A stretch of DNA of 64,000 nucleotides from Heterocephalus glaber (taxonomy: Eukaryota; Chordata; Mammalia; Rodentia; Bathyergidae): NCBI RefSeq assembly GCF_000247695.1, contig NW_004624743.1, positions 9,350,858 through 9,414,857 on the forward strand. The letters are read 5' to 3'. This document shows positions 1 through 10,352 of the stretch, one piece after another. A program made the translations under genes and the position numbers. Below the pieces are notes generated by a model that was not told where the DNA came from, searched no databases, and saw only the letters and a list, made by a program, of their open reading frames with translations. How positions within the stretch are numbered: position 1 is the stretch's first letter; each line of letters opens with the position of its first letter.

Positions 1-230
1 GGGATTCCATCATGTTCCTGAGCTCCTCTCTAGATTTATTAATCATGTCTTGCACTAGGAGCACAATTTCTCCTATTATCTGAGAAATTATTTCTGATTT
101 CATTTTTTCCAGATCCCCTTTTTGTTGCCAGTTCAGTGGGTCTAGGTTGTTGAGTATCAGAGTGTTCCATCTCATTTCCCTTTGGGATTCCTGTAGGTGA
201 TCTGGAAGTCTGGTTTTGAGACTTATTTAT
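1..230 (-). pseudogene. LINE-1 ORF1 N-terminal fragment, broken
   Basis: Read on the minus strand, this encodes the start of an L1 ORF1 protein, the RNA-binding chaperone of LINE-1 retrotransposition. From 230 the frame reads I-N-K-S-Q-N-Q-T-S-R-S, a polar N-terminus like that of other mammalian ORF1 proteins, and continues through a hydrophilic stretch to about 120. A second frame then reads D-L-E-K-M-K-S-E-I-I-S-Q-I, a charged amphipathic stretch that fits the start of the ORF1 coiled coil, and runs open to the window edge. Two defects are visible: the expected ATG is ATA at 230-228, and a one-base frameshift lies in the A/G run around 112-124. The rest of the L1 is outside the window. The L1 call rests on position, composition and the UTR upstream, not on an alignment. 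Confidence 0.7.
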
Positions 231-880
231 GTTTTCTTATTTTGACGGGGGGGCAGGGGGGGTGCTGTTGGCATGTGCGCGGCTCACCTCCTCTGAGCTG
301 GGAGAGGTGGGCCAGGGGCTGGGAGCATTGGTAGGGATGGTGTCCCAAAAGCCCCTTCCTCTGGGCCGGGAGCAGCGGGACACTGGCTGCCTGGAAGCCC
401 CTTCCTCTGGACCAGGAGCAGTGGGATGGCAGTTCAGAAGCCCCTACCTCTGGGCTGGGAGTGGCGGGATTGATGGCAGCCCAAAAGCCCTTTCCTCTGG
501 GCTGGGAGTGGCGGGAGGGATGGTGGCTGTGTGGCCCCTTCCTCTGGACCAGGAGCAGTGGGAGGGCAGCTCAGAAGCCCCTACCTCTGGGCAGGAATTC
601 TTTAAATGCTGAGAACTTGATTAGGTCCAGTAGAGTGGTCTGGTGGTCTGGTGTCCTCTTCATTTTTGTAGTGTTGAGCCAGGTGGCTGTACAGAGAAGA
701 GGCCAAAGGAGCAGGGGGTGGGGGGGTCCAGTGGATTCCTGCTGGGGCGTGGGCTGATTTGGTGTTTTCCACAGGACTGGTGACTTCGGAACCCCATCCA
801 CAGACCTGCCTGTCTGCAGCAGGCTGATTCAGTGTTTTCCACGTGACTCTATAATCTGAACTCTTGTATGTCTTATAACC
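231..880 (-). mobile_element. LINE-1 5' UTR with internal tandem repeats
   Basis: This is the 5' UTR and presumed internal promoter of the minus-strand L1. It is much richer in G+C than its surroundings. Between 350 and about 600 a unit beginning AGCCCC-TTCCTCTGG recurs about six times, near 350, 396, 439, 486, 533 and 576, at 43-48 bp spacing. Units two and five resemble each other, as do units three and four, which suggests a higher-order duplication of about 138 bp. A second duplicated motif (GGCTGATT..GTGTTTTCCAC) lies near 750 and 820. Monomeric, GC-rich 5' UTRs are known from murine L1s; this one differs in sequence. The 5' boundary is approximate because I see no clear target-site duplication. 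Confidence 0.65.
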
Positions 881-1456
881 TGACTCTGGTAGCAGAGCCA
901 CCTATGTCCTCACAAAATTCTCTCACTATGTTGAATATCAGACTCACCAAGAAATTACTGTATATTTCCCATGTGCAAGTTGACTCATCTTGTGGATTGT
1001 ACATGGCCAGATTTTCATTTTGGCTACAGTGCTTCCTACCTGGCAAATCACAGGCAAAGGAAATTTTCTATATACATAGATAATCAACAACAGAAATCTA
1101 CCTGAAGTTTTCCAGGCACATTATAACTGTATTTTGTATATTTAGGATCACCTGTTTTTTGTCTCATACAAGAAAAGGGATAATGTAGTGTCATTTTAAC
1201 TCTAAAAAATACAATTGACAAACACAAAAATAATCATCAAAATTATGAAACTATCAAGCAATTCTAATATAGTTTTCTCAGATATTTCCACTGTGTTCAA
1301 TAATAATCAGTGATAAAATGCCTAAACTTACATTCATTAACTTGAAATCACTGACAAAATACTACAGCCTTTGAAGTCAAAAGCTGAGCATATCATACCA
1401 TGTCTTGTTTTGATCCATATGCTTGGGACCATGGTTTGAACTTCTATTTAAAAGAC
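881..1456. other. Anonymous A/T-rich sequence
   Basis: No ORF with recognisable similarity and no clear repeat. Its left end may still include the distal edge of the L1 5' UTR. Confidence 0.5.
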
Positions 1457-1666
1457 AAGCCAGGGATGGTGGCACATGCCTTGTAATCTCAGCATTCTGG
1501 GAGACTGAGGAAGAAGGATTAGCAAATTCAAGCTCAACCTGGGCAACTTAACTTAGTGAGATCCTATGTTTAAATTTAAAAAATTTGAACTAAATTAAAT
1601 TTTAAGGGTCTGTAGATATAGCTCAGTGCAAAGGCTTTGGGTTCAATCACCAGTACTAAAAAGAAG
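1457..1666 (+). mobile_element. B1-dID dimeric SINE
   Basis: A 7SL-derived B1 monomer (GCCAGGGATGGTGGCAC... through CTGGGCAACTTA) is followed, after an A-rich linker, by a tRNA-derived ID monomer (GATATAGCTCAGTG...GGTTCAATCACCAGTAC) and a short A-rich tail. This B1-then-ID order is the B1-dID dimer known from squirrel-related and other non-muroid rodents. The copy is clearly diverged, so it is old. Confidence 0.8.
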
Positions 1667-2632
1667 TTACTCATTGAATGATAAACAAAGTTGGATAGGT
1701 GGGTTTTGCTCATTCTGAAACCAGTTTAGTTGAAGTGGCAAAAATGTACAAAGATTGTTAAAGAGATACTTTTCAAACTCTAATCATCTAAATATTAGTG
1801 GACCAATGCTAGAAGACCAATAGCTATAAAGATAAGGTTGCCCTCAAAACACTAGAAGCTTATAAGTGATTATTATTGAAATTGTTCATTCTTTTGGTCT
1901 GCAGTATCATACATTAAAACTTCTCAAAAGAATTTAAGTGATGCATTTATTTCTCATTTTTCCTCTTTGGATAACATAATGTAAAAGGTTTCACCATATC
2001 TAACTTAGAGTTAACTTTTATAATTTATAACCTGAGGTATTGCAGTTGGACAGCAATGTATCTTTATTTTCTTATGGATCTGTTTGGTGCTAGATAAATT
2101 GAGCTTTCTCAGCCCTGTTAGGCTCACATTATTTCAAAACACACCTGTTCATTGTAGAAATTTTTGGAAAATCCTAGTACTCATGAGCCACCCCCATATG
2201 CTAATTCAGCGTTTTATAAATGTACAATTTATCCAGTAAGGAAGATTAACTGAAATAAGACTGATAAATCCAATTTTTGTCCTGAACTACTCCTCCTTCT
2301 TCCAAAAAAAGATTTGATAAGAGGCCTTATTACTCTGTCCGAAGAACCAGTCAATAATTGGAAAGTTTCTCAACCCTAATATTAGTATCTCAGGGAAGTG
2401 GGAAATTTTAACCTAAAAAGAAATAGGCCACAAGTCAGGAAATTTGAGGTTCCTAAGAGGGACAAATTGACAGTGAATATCTGAGGCAAGAGCTGTACTG
2501 AGCCAAGTACTGAAAGATGTAGAAGGAAGTCGGGCATTGTTGAATTGTGTCTCTAGAACAATTACATCTTTTGAGAAAAGGTAAATGGTACTGTCTTTTT
2601 TTTCTTCATTAGCATAGCATTCAAAAACAGTA
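1667..2632. other. Anonymous A/T-rich sequence
   Basis: No recognisable gene, SINE or LTR. Only short ORFs without similarity. Confidence 0.5.
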
Positions 2633-2710
2633 TTTTTTTTGGTACTAGAGATTGAACCCAGGGCCTCATGCATACTAGACAAGTACTCTACCACTCTACA
2701 CCCTCAGCCT
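2633..2710 (-). mobile_element. ID-type tRNA-derived SINE
   Basis: Antisense copy: a T8 run (the A tail on the minus strand) precedes GGTACTAGAGATTGAACCC and the sequence ends ACCCTCAGCC. The GGTTCAA-type B box and the GAGCTCAG-type A box are recognisable but diverged. Confidence 0.8.
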
Positions 2711-2803
2711 TAAAGCTGTGATTTTTAAAGCATTAAAAGTAAATCATAAGTTTCAGGATCTTGAAAAAGATTTCTGTCAAGAAAAATCAATATGCTCAAC
2801 ATT

Positions 2804-2949
2804 CTAAGCTTCATTTCTTTCTCTTGTTCTTTTTTCTTTTCTTTTTTTTTTTTTTTTTTTTGTACTGGGAATCGAACTTGGGACCTTGCACTTTCAAGGA
2901 AGGCGCCAGAACCACTGAGCTAAATCCCCAGCCCTAAGCTTCATTTCTT
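2804..2949 (-). mobile_element. ID-type SINE with 16-bp target-site duplication
   Basis: An antisense ID element with a long T-rich head (poly(A) tail on the minus strand) lies at 2820-2933. It is flanked by identical 16-bp direct repeats, CTAAGCTTCATTTCTT, at 2804-2819 and 2934-2949. The perfect duplication and long tail mark it as one of the younger insertions in the window. Confidence 0.92.
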
Positions 2950-3379
2950 AAATATGAATTTCGAACTTTCTAGAATTTACTCTACAAATATTAATGACTT
3001 GAGCAAGTGTGACACTAAAGGATGTTCATATGTGACATTTCTTTTTATTGTAACTTACAGAATGTACAACCTATAACATTTATGGAAAGAGTGTATTTCT
3101 TCGCAATAAAACATACATGTAAAATTCTAAACTCCCTCACTTTATCTGGTCTTACCTTGTTTTTATTAAAAAATCTATACATGGGTAAAATTAAAAGGAT
3201 GGTGGAAGTAACTCATGTCCCAATCTGCAAGGTCTACCAGGCCCCCTTAAGCATGCACTTCCTGACCCGCGCCACGAATGGCTGCTTGTCAGAGCCTGCT
3301 CACCCGTGCGCCCAGTTAAGCTGTTCCCTGTGCCTTCCCTTGCCCCTTCCAAAAGCACATCAGCTCTATCTCCGTATTG
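2950..3379. other. Unassigned sequence left of an L1 fragment
   Basis: May contain eroded L1 3' UTR running towards 3380, but I cannot align it. No gene recognised. Confidence 0.4.
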
Positions 3380-3559
3380 ATACTTTGAGTTTCTCATATG
3401 TGAGACAACTTTCAATATTTAAGCTTGCTTTTCTGATTTTTTCACTTCATATTAGTCTCAAAGTGTATCCATTTTCTTACAAATGAACCAAGTTTATCCT
3501 TCTTTATGGCAGCGTAGTACTCTGTTGTGTATAAATGCCACATTTTCTTTATCCATTCC
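3380..3559 (-). mobile_element. LINE-1 fragment, end of ORF2 to 3' UTR
   Basis: The plus strand reads the complement of the conserved L1 segment near the end of ORF2. It contains GTATAAATGCCACATTTTC followed by TTTATCCATTCC, and before that the TTCACTTCATATTAG region. Diverged and truncated on both sides. Confidence 0.7.
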
Positions 3560-4801
3560 AATAAAAGTAAAAGTTTTTGAAAAGAAGTTTAAAAAGCAAA
3601 TCAGGGTACATATAATTACAGGTGAGTTCATTCTAGAACTAAACTTGAATCCTCTAACAAAGATGAAAACGTAACACCATTCCCCACTTTATAGCTTTGC
3701 CTATTATTACCAATACAGAATTATGTACACACCTTGATGTAATAGCAACCTTCTGGCATCTGCCCACAACTGAGAGCATTGCATGTTGTGGGATGCTTAG
3801 CTCTCGTAGTCCCTGGCGTTGCTTCTCTTCCTGTCCCCGGCATACAGCTCGAGGATGGCACATTGTAAACTTTCAGAAACTGGATGAAATGCGAGGCGGC
3901 CTCCATCAGCTGAGCCAACCGTGGAGAAAAGTTCTGCCGTCGCTAACTGCAAGCACAGTGAGCTCCTCTAGACCGTCTGTCAGCACTTTTAATCCACAGT
4001 TAAGTAGGCACGTTCACAATCGGGGAAAAAATAGCTTACGCTCATCAAGTTTTAGAATGATTCATAAATTTTTTATAAATATTTGATATTTTGGTCTTCT
4101 GCATTTTGTCTCGTCTTTATGATTTCATCAATGTGAAAGAAACAGAGTGGCTGCTTACATTTGAAAGGTGTGTGTTTGTAAATGTGTCAATGTTAGAGAA
4201 AGGAAGCTTTGTCTAGAAATTCTCCAGGAGAAATCCAGTAGTACAAAATAGGATCCTATCACAATGTGAGAGGTAAATCATAAAAACTGGTATCCATAAT
4301 CTAAATCCTGATTTGGGGGGTATTTATTTCCAACCAGAAAAATCCTTTTCCCCATTCAAGCAACAGAATGTTCAAATCTCTTCTCTCTCTCAGTTGAATG
4401 CCTAAAAAAAGCCAATGCCTAACATTAACTCATCAAACTTTTTCAAAAAGTTTAAGAAATGTTTAGAGAACTTTGCAAAATGAATAAAAATTTGTTTTGT
4501 CTTCAAAATACATTTTCCATCAATGAAGATGTGTAATAATGCCCCAGAGGAAGCAGCAGCTGCTACATCATACAGAGCAGCTCTCTTTTGATACCTATGT
4601 CCAATGGTAATATGATTTCTTCCCTTTCTGGCACAACTAATCTGGAATGCCTATTTAAATTACAACAAAATACAGTACCATTTCATAAAATTCCTAATTT
4701 TGTACAAAACAGCATTTCCTAAACTTCTATCATCTCAATTGCAAATTAAACTTCAATGTCAGTGCCAGGTTAATTTTCTAAAAACACTCTTAAAAAAGAG
4801 A
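3560..4801. other. Anonymous sequence with a locally CpG-richer block
   Basis: Between about 3785 and 4045 there are roughly eleven CpG dinucleotides, more than in the flanks. Around 3765-3830 the words GTGGGATGCTTAGC and AGTCCCTGGC resemble eroded hAT-Charlie (MER20/MER5-like) sequence. A 129-codon ORF over this block (3697-4086) has no recognisable protein similarity. Confidence 0.4.
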
Positions 4802-5040
4802 TTTATTGAGTGTTTCTTATGTGTTCTGCATTATGCTAAGCAATTTTCATACATTATCTCATGTAATTCTCACACCTAAGCAGAAGATACCACTTAAATC
4901 CTCATTTTATGGACGAGAAAAGGAGGCATGGGGAGATTAAGCCATTTGTCCCAGGTAGCACAGCCATTACATAGTAGAACTATGTTTTAAAAGGTCATTC
5001 TAACTTCACAGCCCAAGTTATTAACCACCTAACTTTCCTC
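4802..5040 (-). mobile_element. MIR SINE, near full length
   Basis: Plus-strand text follows the reverse complement of MIR along its length: TTATTGAGTGTTTCTTATG, CATTATCTCATGTAATTCTC, CCTCATTTTATGGACGAG, GCACAGCCATTACATAG and a final TTATTAACCACC. About 240 bp, close to the full MIR length, and diverged as expected for this ancient family. Confidence 0.85.
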
Positions 5041-6769
5041 TGCGTAAAAATTATCTGTGTTGGGTTCTTGGTTGCCTATTAGACAGAAAGCTTATGAGAT
5101 CTCAGGGCTAGGAAAAACCTTAATAGTCCTCTAACCTCTCATGATTTTTCTCTCTTCTCCTATAGGTCTCAGACTAGGGTGAACACTAAGTTTTATGAGG
5201 CCAAGAATGTAACCTTTCTTCTGGCTATTTATTATTGCCATAGGATATTGCTTTATCCACAGTGAAAGGGTGGTTGATATTTGGTGCACACTCATTTTGC
5301 TGCCTTTAAAAGCCAGGCTTTCACAGTCTGATCCAAACCTAAGCTTATTTAAGACCGAGTCTTCTGCTCTGTCCTGTTCTTAGTGGTGCCAGGGACTGAA
5401 CCTAGACCCTACAACATGGTAGGCCAGGGTTCTGCAGCCCGAACCTTGAGTCTGTGCTTGATCAGTCAAGAAACACCCTTCTATAAATCACATATTATGC
5501 CTTTTGCTGATTTTCCCATTCCAGAAATTTTTGAATGCACGTTTTCACAGATTCTCCCTATGTAGTAAGTAAACAGTATGAAAAAATCAAGAGTATCTGA
5601 GAGAAGTTCATTTGTAATCCACGACTGTAATAATCTAAATGGACTGGAAAAGAAAGCTGTACAACTGCGTAACGCCTTACGCTTAGTGGTACCCTATTTT
5701 TACAGATCATATAGGGTAAAAATAAGACCATCAATTTTATCACTTGAATAGAAAACAATTCTAGAAAAGGCTAACTTAATCTAAAGTTTAAATTAAGAAA
5801 ACTACTTACTGCTTTATTACGCAATATGACATACAATGTTTTCTTTCATCTCATATCCAAGAAATATATATTTTTTAGAATCAGCCACTTTATAGCTCTT
5901 TCTCACTATTTCACCATTCCAGACCTGATTGCGCCGCTCTGTTACCCTTTGGTAAGGTCTTTGGGGAATGAAACCTCCTAACCTACTGACAAACTTTCCT
6001 CTTTCTTCTTAACTGGAAATGAAAGAGTGAAAATTTGTGTTGAATGAGATCCAACCTGAGGATATGTCTACAAAAGAGAAACAGACATTTCAAACACTTC
6101 CTCCTCTTTTTTCCTCTGAAAATATAAAGAGGACAGTTCTCCATGGGGACTTTTCCTTTCAGAGTAACAATACTTGAAAGCTGAGGCTTCGTCTCCTTTT
6201 ACCACATGTTTAAAACGCCCAAGCCTTCCTTGGCCTATTGTAGCAAGTGGTCTGTAAATTTGAACAGAGTCAGGTTCCTTACATTCCTCCCACCTGCCAC
6301 ATTTTCCTAACTGAAAGCAGAAGTGTTGCAATTGTATGTATTCCCATGAGCCTGCAGTGATTCAGAGTTCTAACAGACATTGCTTTACGTTTTTAAAATA
6401 GGACAAAGCCGTTCTGAAAATAGGGAGGTTTTTGGGTAGATCTGTTTTTTTAAAAAAAGACTTAAATATGGTAAAATCAATCTAAAAACTGTTCTAGGCA
6501 GCTGAGAGGCTGGGGATAACACGAGCAAAGGGAATAAAGAGAGCTCTAAAGAGCCAGTACCAGTTGCTAATACTTAATCTCTTTAAATAATGAATTAGCT
6601 GCTCATATCTACTGTGGCTGCTAAGAGAAAGCACTCTCTTTGTGGAGTAAAGCTTGAATACCCATGAATTATTCAATATAAAGTGTGCCAGTTAAAATGC
6701 CTTGATATTGGAAGTCAAGTGTAAGATTATCTCTTGTCTGTCAAAAAGCATCTCTACCATTTTACTGAG
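5041..6769. other. Anonymous sequence
   Basis: A weak antisense ID-like piece may lie near 5380-5450 (GTGCCAGGGACTGAACC). I see no gene, LTR or simple repeat otherwise. Confidence 0.45.
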
Positions 6770-7015
6770 CCCTAGAGGAGGGGCCCAAGGAAAGGAGGAA
6801 AGTCATCAGGAAACAATACAATAATGTACTGAGCATTGCAAAGGAGGTGAGAGAGGTGTCCCCACCGTGGGGAGAGCTTCACTGACACAGCTGCTTCAAG
6901 CAGGTCTCCCTCAGAGTCATCCCTCCCTCTTCCGCTGTGATGCCCCAGCAAGGCAGAGCTGATCAAGTCCTTGCCATTGGAGAGCAGAGATGCTAATTCA
7001 CCAGTCATTGCTGGA
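6770..7015. repeat. Unclassified interspersed repeat, copy A
   Basis: This block aligns by eye in direct orientation with 7850-8065. Shared landmarks in order are a CTTCAAGCAGGTCT word, CCTCC-TCTTCC-CTGTGAT, and GATCAAGTCCTTGCCATT in this copy against GACCAAGTCCTTTCCATT in the other. On the minus strand both copies encode a related peptide stretch (LSNGKDL... and ISNGKDL... followed by DLLE), but neither carries a long ORF. I do not recognise the family. Confidence 0.55.
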
Positions 7016-7354
7016 GTAAAGACTTTCCCTCCTAAGAGATCTCCTGACAGAGTTGAATGATGACCTTTTCGTTATCTAGAATTTTTCAGGCAAAAAGGAT
7101 GAAAACACAATTTGTATTAGAATGTAGACCAGCACAATTTTTTTTCATCATCTATGACTCTAAGAAGTGTTTTCATATTCAGCTGGATGGTTTGTTGGGT
7201 TTTTTTTCCCTTTCTTTCTTGGATGTTCTTCAAGATTGGCCTTTTTGGGGATAACTCAGAGAAATAATTTGGCATACAAAAAAACCAAAATCCTAAAATC
7301 ACTATTTTCCTTTTAAAAATTGAAATATCTGGAAGTTGTATGTGTGCTTTCAAA
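7016..7354. other. Anonymous sequence
   Basis: No recognisable gene or repeat between copy A and the L2-like block. Confidence 0.45.
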
Positions 7355-7849
7355 AAGTATTTATTAAGCATTAGTTACAGGAAGGCTGTGTTCTAAGTCT
7401 CAGAAATAAAATGATCCATACAGATAGTCCTCAGTATGTGTGCAATGTAGAAATAGATTGATAAACATTAAATCCATACACATTTCGGAGACAGTGTGAC
7501 AGAACATGCTAAAGACAGGGAACTATTCCATTTAAGTGCAAAATGGGAATAACCAGAGAAAACTCAAGGAAAATATCATGCTAGACATGAAGGAAGACGA
7601 AGGATGTTCATCAAAGCAGACTAAGCAAGGTCAACTTTTATGAATAAACAAGAGGATAAGGAAAAGCAGAGTACTGTGAGGACCATCTGGGATGTTTAAA
7701 GAACTGCGGCCACCTGTGTGTGCGTGAAGCAGCATCCTCAGGCTGGGGATAAGGAACAGGTCATAGTAAGATGGCTGGTGCTGGTACCCACTTGAATCAT
7801 CTTTCACTGCTTAAACAGTGAAGTTCAAACAATTCAAGGAGTTGGCTTA
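7355..7849 (-). mobile_element. L2-type ancient LINE remnant
   Basis: The plus strand follows the widespread mammalian antisense-L2 pattern: GTGTTCTAAGTCTCAGAAAT, a run on sequential days of ATAAAC-type words, and TATTCCATTTAAG. Strongly diverged; limits are approximate and the family name is provisional. Confidence 0.5.
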
Positions 7850-8065
7850 GGCAAAGGATTTTACATCATTGGGTTCTTATGAAAGGAAGTCCCACCCATG
7901 GTGAAGTAGAATGAACTGAGAGGTTACAGCAGGGTCCTTGCTGTGAGGAGAACTTTATCAACATCCCCTCTTCAAGCAGGTCTGAATACTCAGTGTCTCC
8001 CTCCATCTTCCACTGTGATAAGACAAAGTTGACCAAGTCCTTTCCATTAGAGATGAGCACATACC
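7850..8065. repeat. Unclassified interspersed repeat, copy B
   Basis: Direct-orientation partner of 6770-7015. It is embedded between two L2-like stretches, so it may be an insertion into the L2 copy. No tail, terminal inverted repeat or TG...CA end is obvious. Confidence 0.5.
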
Positions 8066-8795
8066 TGGGAATGGGAAGACTAGCTATGCTCCAAGAATCA
8101 ATGCCACTGGAAATAGAGATGAAAAGGAATAAAAAGGATTGATAACTAAATAACCATGAGGAATGATGGGCCAGGGGGGCTTCATTAAATATTCAGGCAT
8201 CCAATTCAGATAATGAGTGAAAAGGGATGCTGCTCACTAGAGAGAGTAAAAAGAGCAGAATAAGTGAAGCCATGCTGACAAGGAGCTCAATGTCAGATAT
8301 GTTAACAAAAGATGCCCAATAGGTATTTTGTACTGTTATCGGGAGCTCTAGTTGCGCTTTGCTGAAGATGCCAACTTGAGAGCCATCAACTTGCATGCAG
8401 TAAATAAAGACATAACCATGGATGAGTGAGACAGAAAAGGTTCAAAAGATCCTCAGGAAACCATTGCTTAAAGGACAGGAATAAGAATATCATAACAACA
8501 AAAAAATTTAAAACTTAGAGAAGTACAGGAAAATTATGATTTGGGGTTCAGAACTAAGAGAAGGAGGAAGATTTAAGAAGAAAAAAGGGGCCAACAGATT
8601 TCAAATGTTCCTCAGGAAGTCAAATATAATGAGGATCGAGAATTCTTTAAAGGACTTGGCTAGCAGGATATTGTTACTCATTTCTCATAGCAATTGGTAT
8701 ACAGTATTGAAAATGGAAACCAGATTACCCAGGAGTAAACAGGATGCCAAGGAAGTCAAAAGAGTGTAGACAATCCTCTAGAGAATAGGAGCAAC
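8066..8795 (-). mobile_element. L2-type ancient LINE remnant
   Basis: Successive phrases match the antisense of L2 coding sequence common in mammalian genomes: GATTGATAACTAAATAACC, a TCAGATATGTTAAC...GATGCCCAATAGG block, AAGATGCCAACTTGAGAGCC, ATAATGAGGATCGAGAATTC, and GTAGACAATCCTCTAGAG at the end. Diverged, with no coding capacity left. Confidence 0.5.
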
Positions 8796-8801
8796 CAATG
8801 T

Positions 8802-8920
8802 TGTTATGGGTTGAATTTTGTCCACCCAAAAGATAAGTTCAAATCTTAGTGAAATCTGGTACCCGCAAATGGGACCTTTTTTGGAAACCAGGTTTTCACA
8901 GATATCATTGGTTAATCTAG
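8802..8920 (+). mobile_element. MLT1-like MaLR LTR, 5' part
   Basis: Starts TGTTATGGGTTGAATTTTGT and continues CCACCCAAAAGATAAGTTC, GGACC-TTTTTTGGAAACC and TTTTCACAGATATCATT, in the order of the MLT1A-type LTR. It stops where the sequence switches to the opposite orientation of the same family. Confidence 0.75.
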
Positions 8921-9188
8921 GAATCCTCAGCATTTTTTGACCTTCAACTCTATCCCTACAATCTCTGACTCTCCACACCTCTATATTCCCTGTGTGCTTC
9001 AATTCTCCCCTTCCTCATAAGGACATCAATTACATTGGATTAATGGCTCAGGCCACTCTGTGTGACCTCATCTTAAGTCTACCAAACATATATGCAATGA
9101 CTTTCCTTCCAAATAAGATCATATTCTGAAGTACTTGGGGGTTAGGATGTTGCCATATCTTTTGAGGAAAAACAGTTCAGCCTATTGA
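8921..9188 (-). mobile_element. MLT1-like MaLR LTR, inverted partner
   Basis: Reads the reverse complement of the same LTR: CTCATAAGGACATCAATTAC, GGATTAATGGCTCAGGCC, GACCTCATCTTAAGTC, TTCCAAATAAGATCATATTC, GTACTTGGGGGTTAGGATG and a final CAGTTCAGCCTATT. It lies directly after the plus-strand piece, so the two form an inverted pair. Confidence 0.75.
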
Positions 9189-10049
9189 AATACTTACAGA
9201 GAAAGCAATCAAGCAGATAGTTTAGACATGGAAATGAATGTGTGGAAGGACATAGATATCAATATAGACATGAATATGGATATATAAAAAATCGAAGCTC
9301 CGGGGATTTATACACTTACTGGAGTGACACAACCTTTCCCACTAGCACTAAAGCCAGGTCTGTTGCCTCTCACCTTCTCTTCCTATGTTGCCAATGCTTT
9401 TCCCAATGCATTCGTGGCTTTATTTGCCCCTTTGGATGGTATCCAAATCCTTCAATGTGGCCTAAGGGCCTGAATTTTCCCTCCCTAGCCTCAACTTTAG
9501 CCATTTTTATTATTCATGCCCAAGTAACACTGGCCCCTCTCTAGTTCTGTAAACCTCTTGGTCTTATGTGCTGCTTCAAACCCTCCTATACATTTTAGCT
9601 CCACTACCTTGAAAGTGATACTGCTTCCTGGGCCTACCTTACCCTTCTTGATCTTCACACCTTACCAGAAAGTAATTTCCTCCAGAAAATCAGTGCTAGC
9701 ACCAGGTTAAGTCAAATTTCCCAGACATATTCCTCTGGCATCCTTATTTTTGAGAACTGTTCTCATAGTAATCATAAAGATATTTTGCATTTATCCTATA
9801 CTTTCCCTAATAAACTACAAGCTCTAGGCTGTCAAGAAACATGTTGATCTTCTCAAAACTCCAGCAGGATGATTGGAACCACACAGGCACCTGTGGCACC
9901 ATCATTGCACAAAGCATCCTGACCTGTTGCACTGTCAGATTCCTGACAGGCCCTTTGGGACAGGGTAAGACACTGGCTCCTGCTGATCCTCCAGTCCAGA
10001 TCTGCATGGGCTGCTCTCTTGCTGGGACAATGTCCCTCTAGATATCTCC
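9189..10049. other. Anonymous sequence, possibly diverged L2
   Basis: Short pyrimidine-rich words near 9640-9760 recall internal L2, but the match is too weak to annotate. A degenerate ATAGATAT/ATGGATAT stretch lies at 9245-9285. Confidence 0.4.
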
Positions 10050-10352
10050 ATAACTATATTCTTTGCCTTTTTCAAGCTTTTGCTCAAATGCCATCTCAGG
10101 GAGGCCAAATCTGTACTTAAAATGGTAGCTCTCCCCTCCCCGATCCTGCTCCCTTTTTCTTTTATCCATAGCACTCATCACCTTCTAACATACTATAATT
10201 TACTTATTATTTGACTATTCATCATCTGCCATCCTCTACGGAAAATGTAAATTCTAGAGCAGGGAATCTTTGCTTTTTTTTTTACACAATAATATACCTC
10301 AACCACATGACAGTGTCTGGCATGCAGTAGACCTTTCAAAAATAATTAGGAA
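10050..10352 (+). mobile_element. L2 LINE 3' end
   Basis: Follows the L2 3' consensus in order: GCTCAAATGCCATCTCAGGG, CATAGCACTCATCACC, TTTACTTATTATTTGACTAT, GAAAATGTAAATTCTAGAGCAGGG and GTGTCTGGCATGCAGTAG. Ancient and non-coding. Confidence 0.82.

Noticed and set aside
461..757. 98-codon plus-strand frame near the window start
   Set aside because: A second antisense shadow of the repetitive L1 5' UTR, overlapping the frame at 229-612 in another phase.
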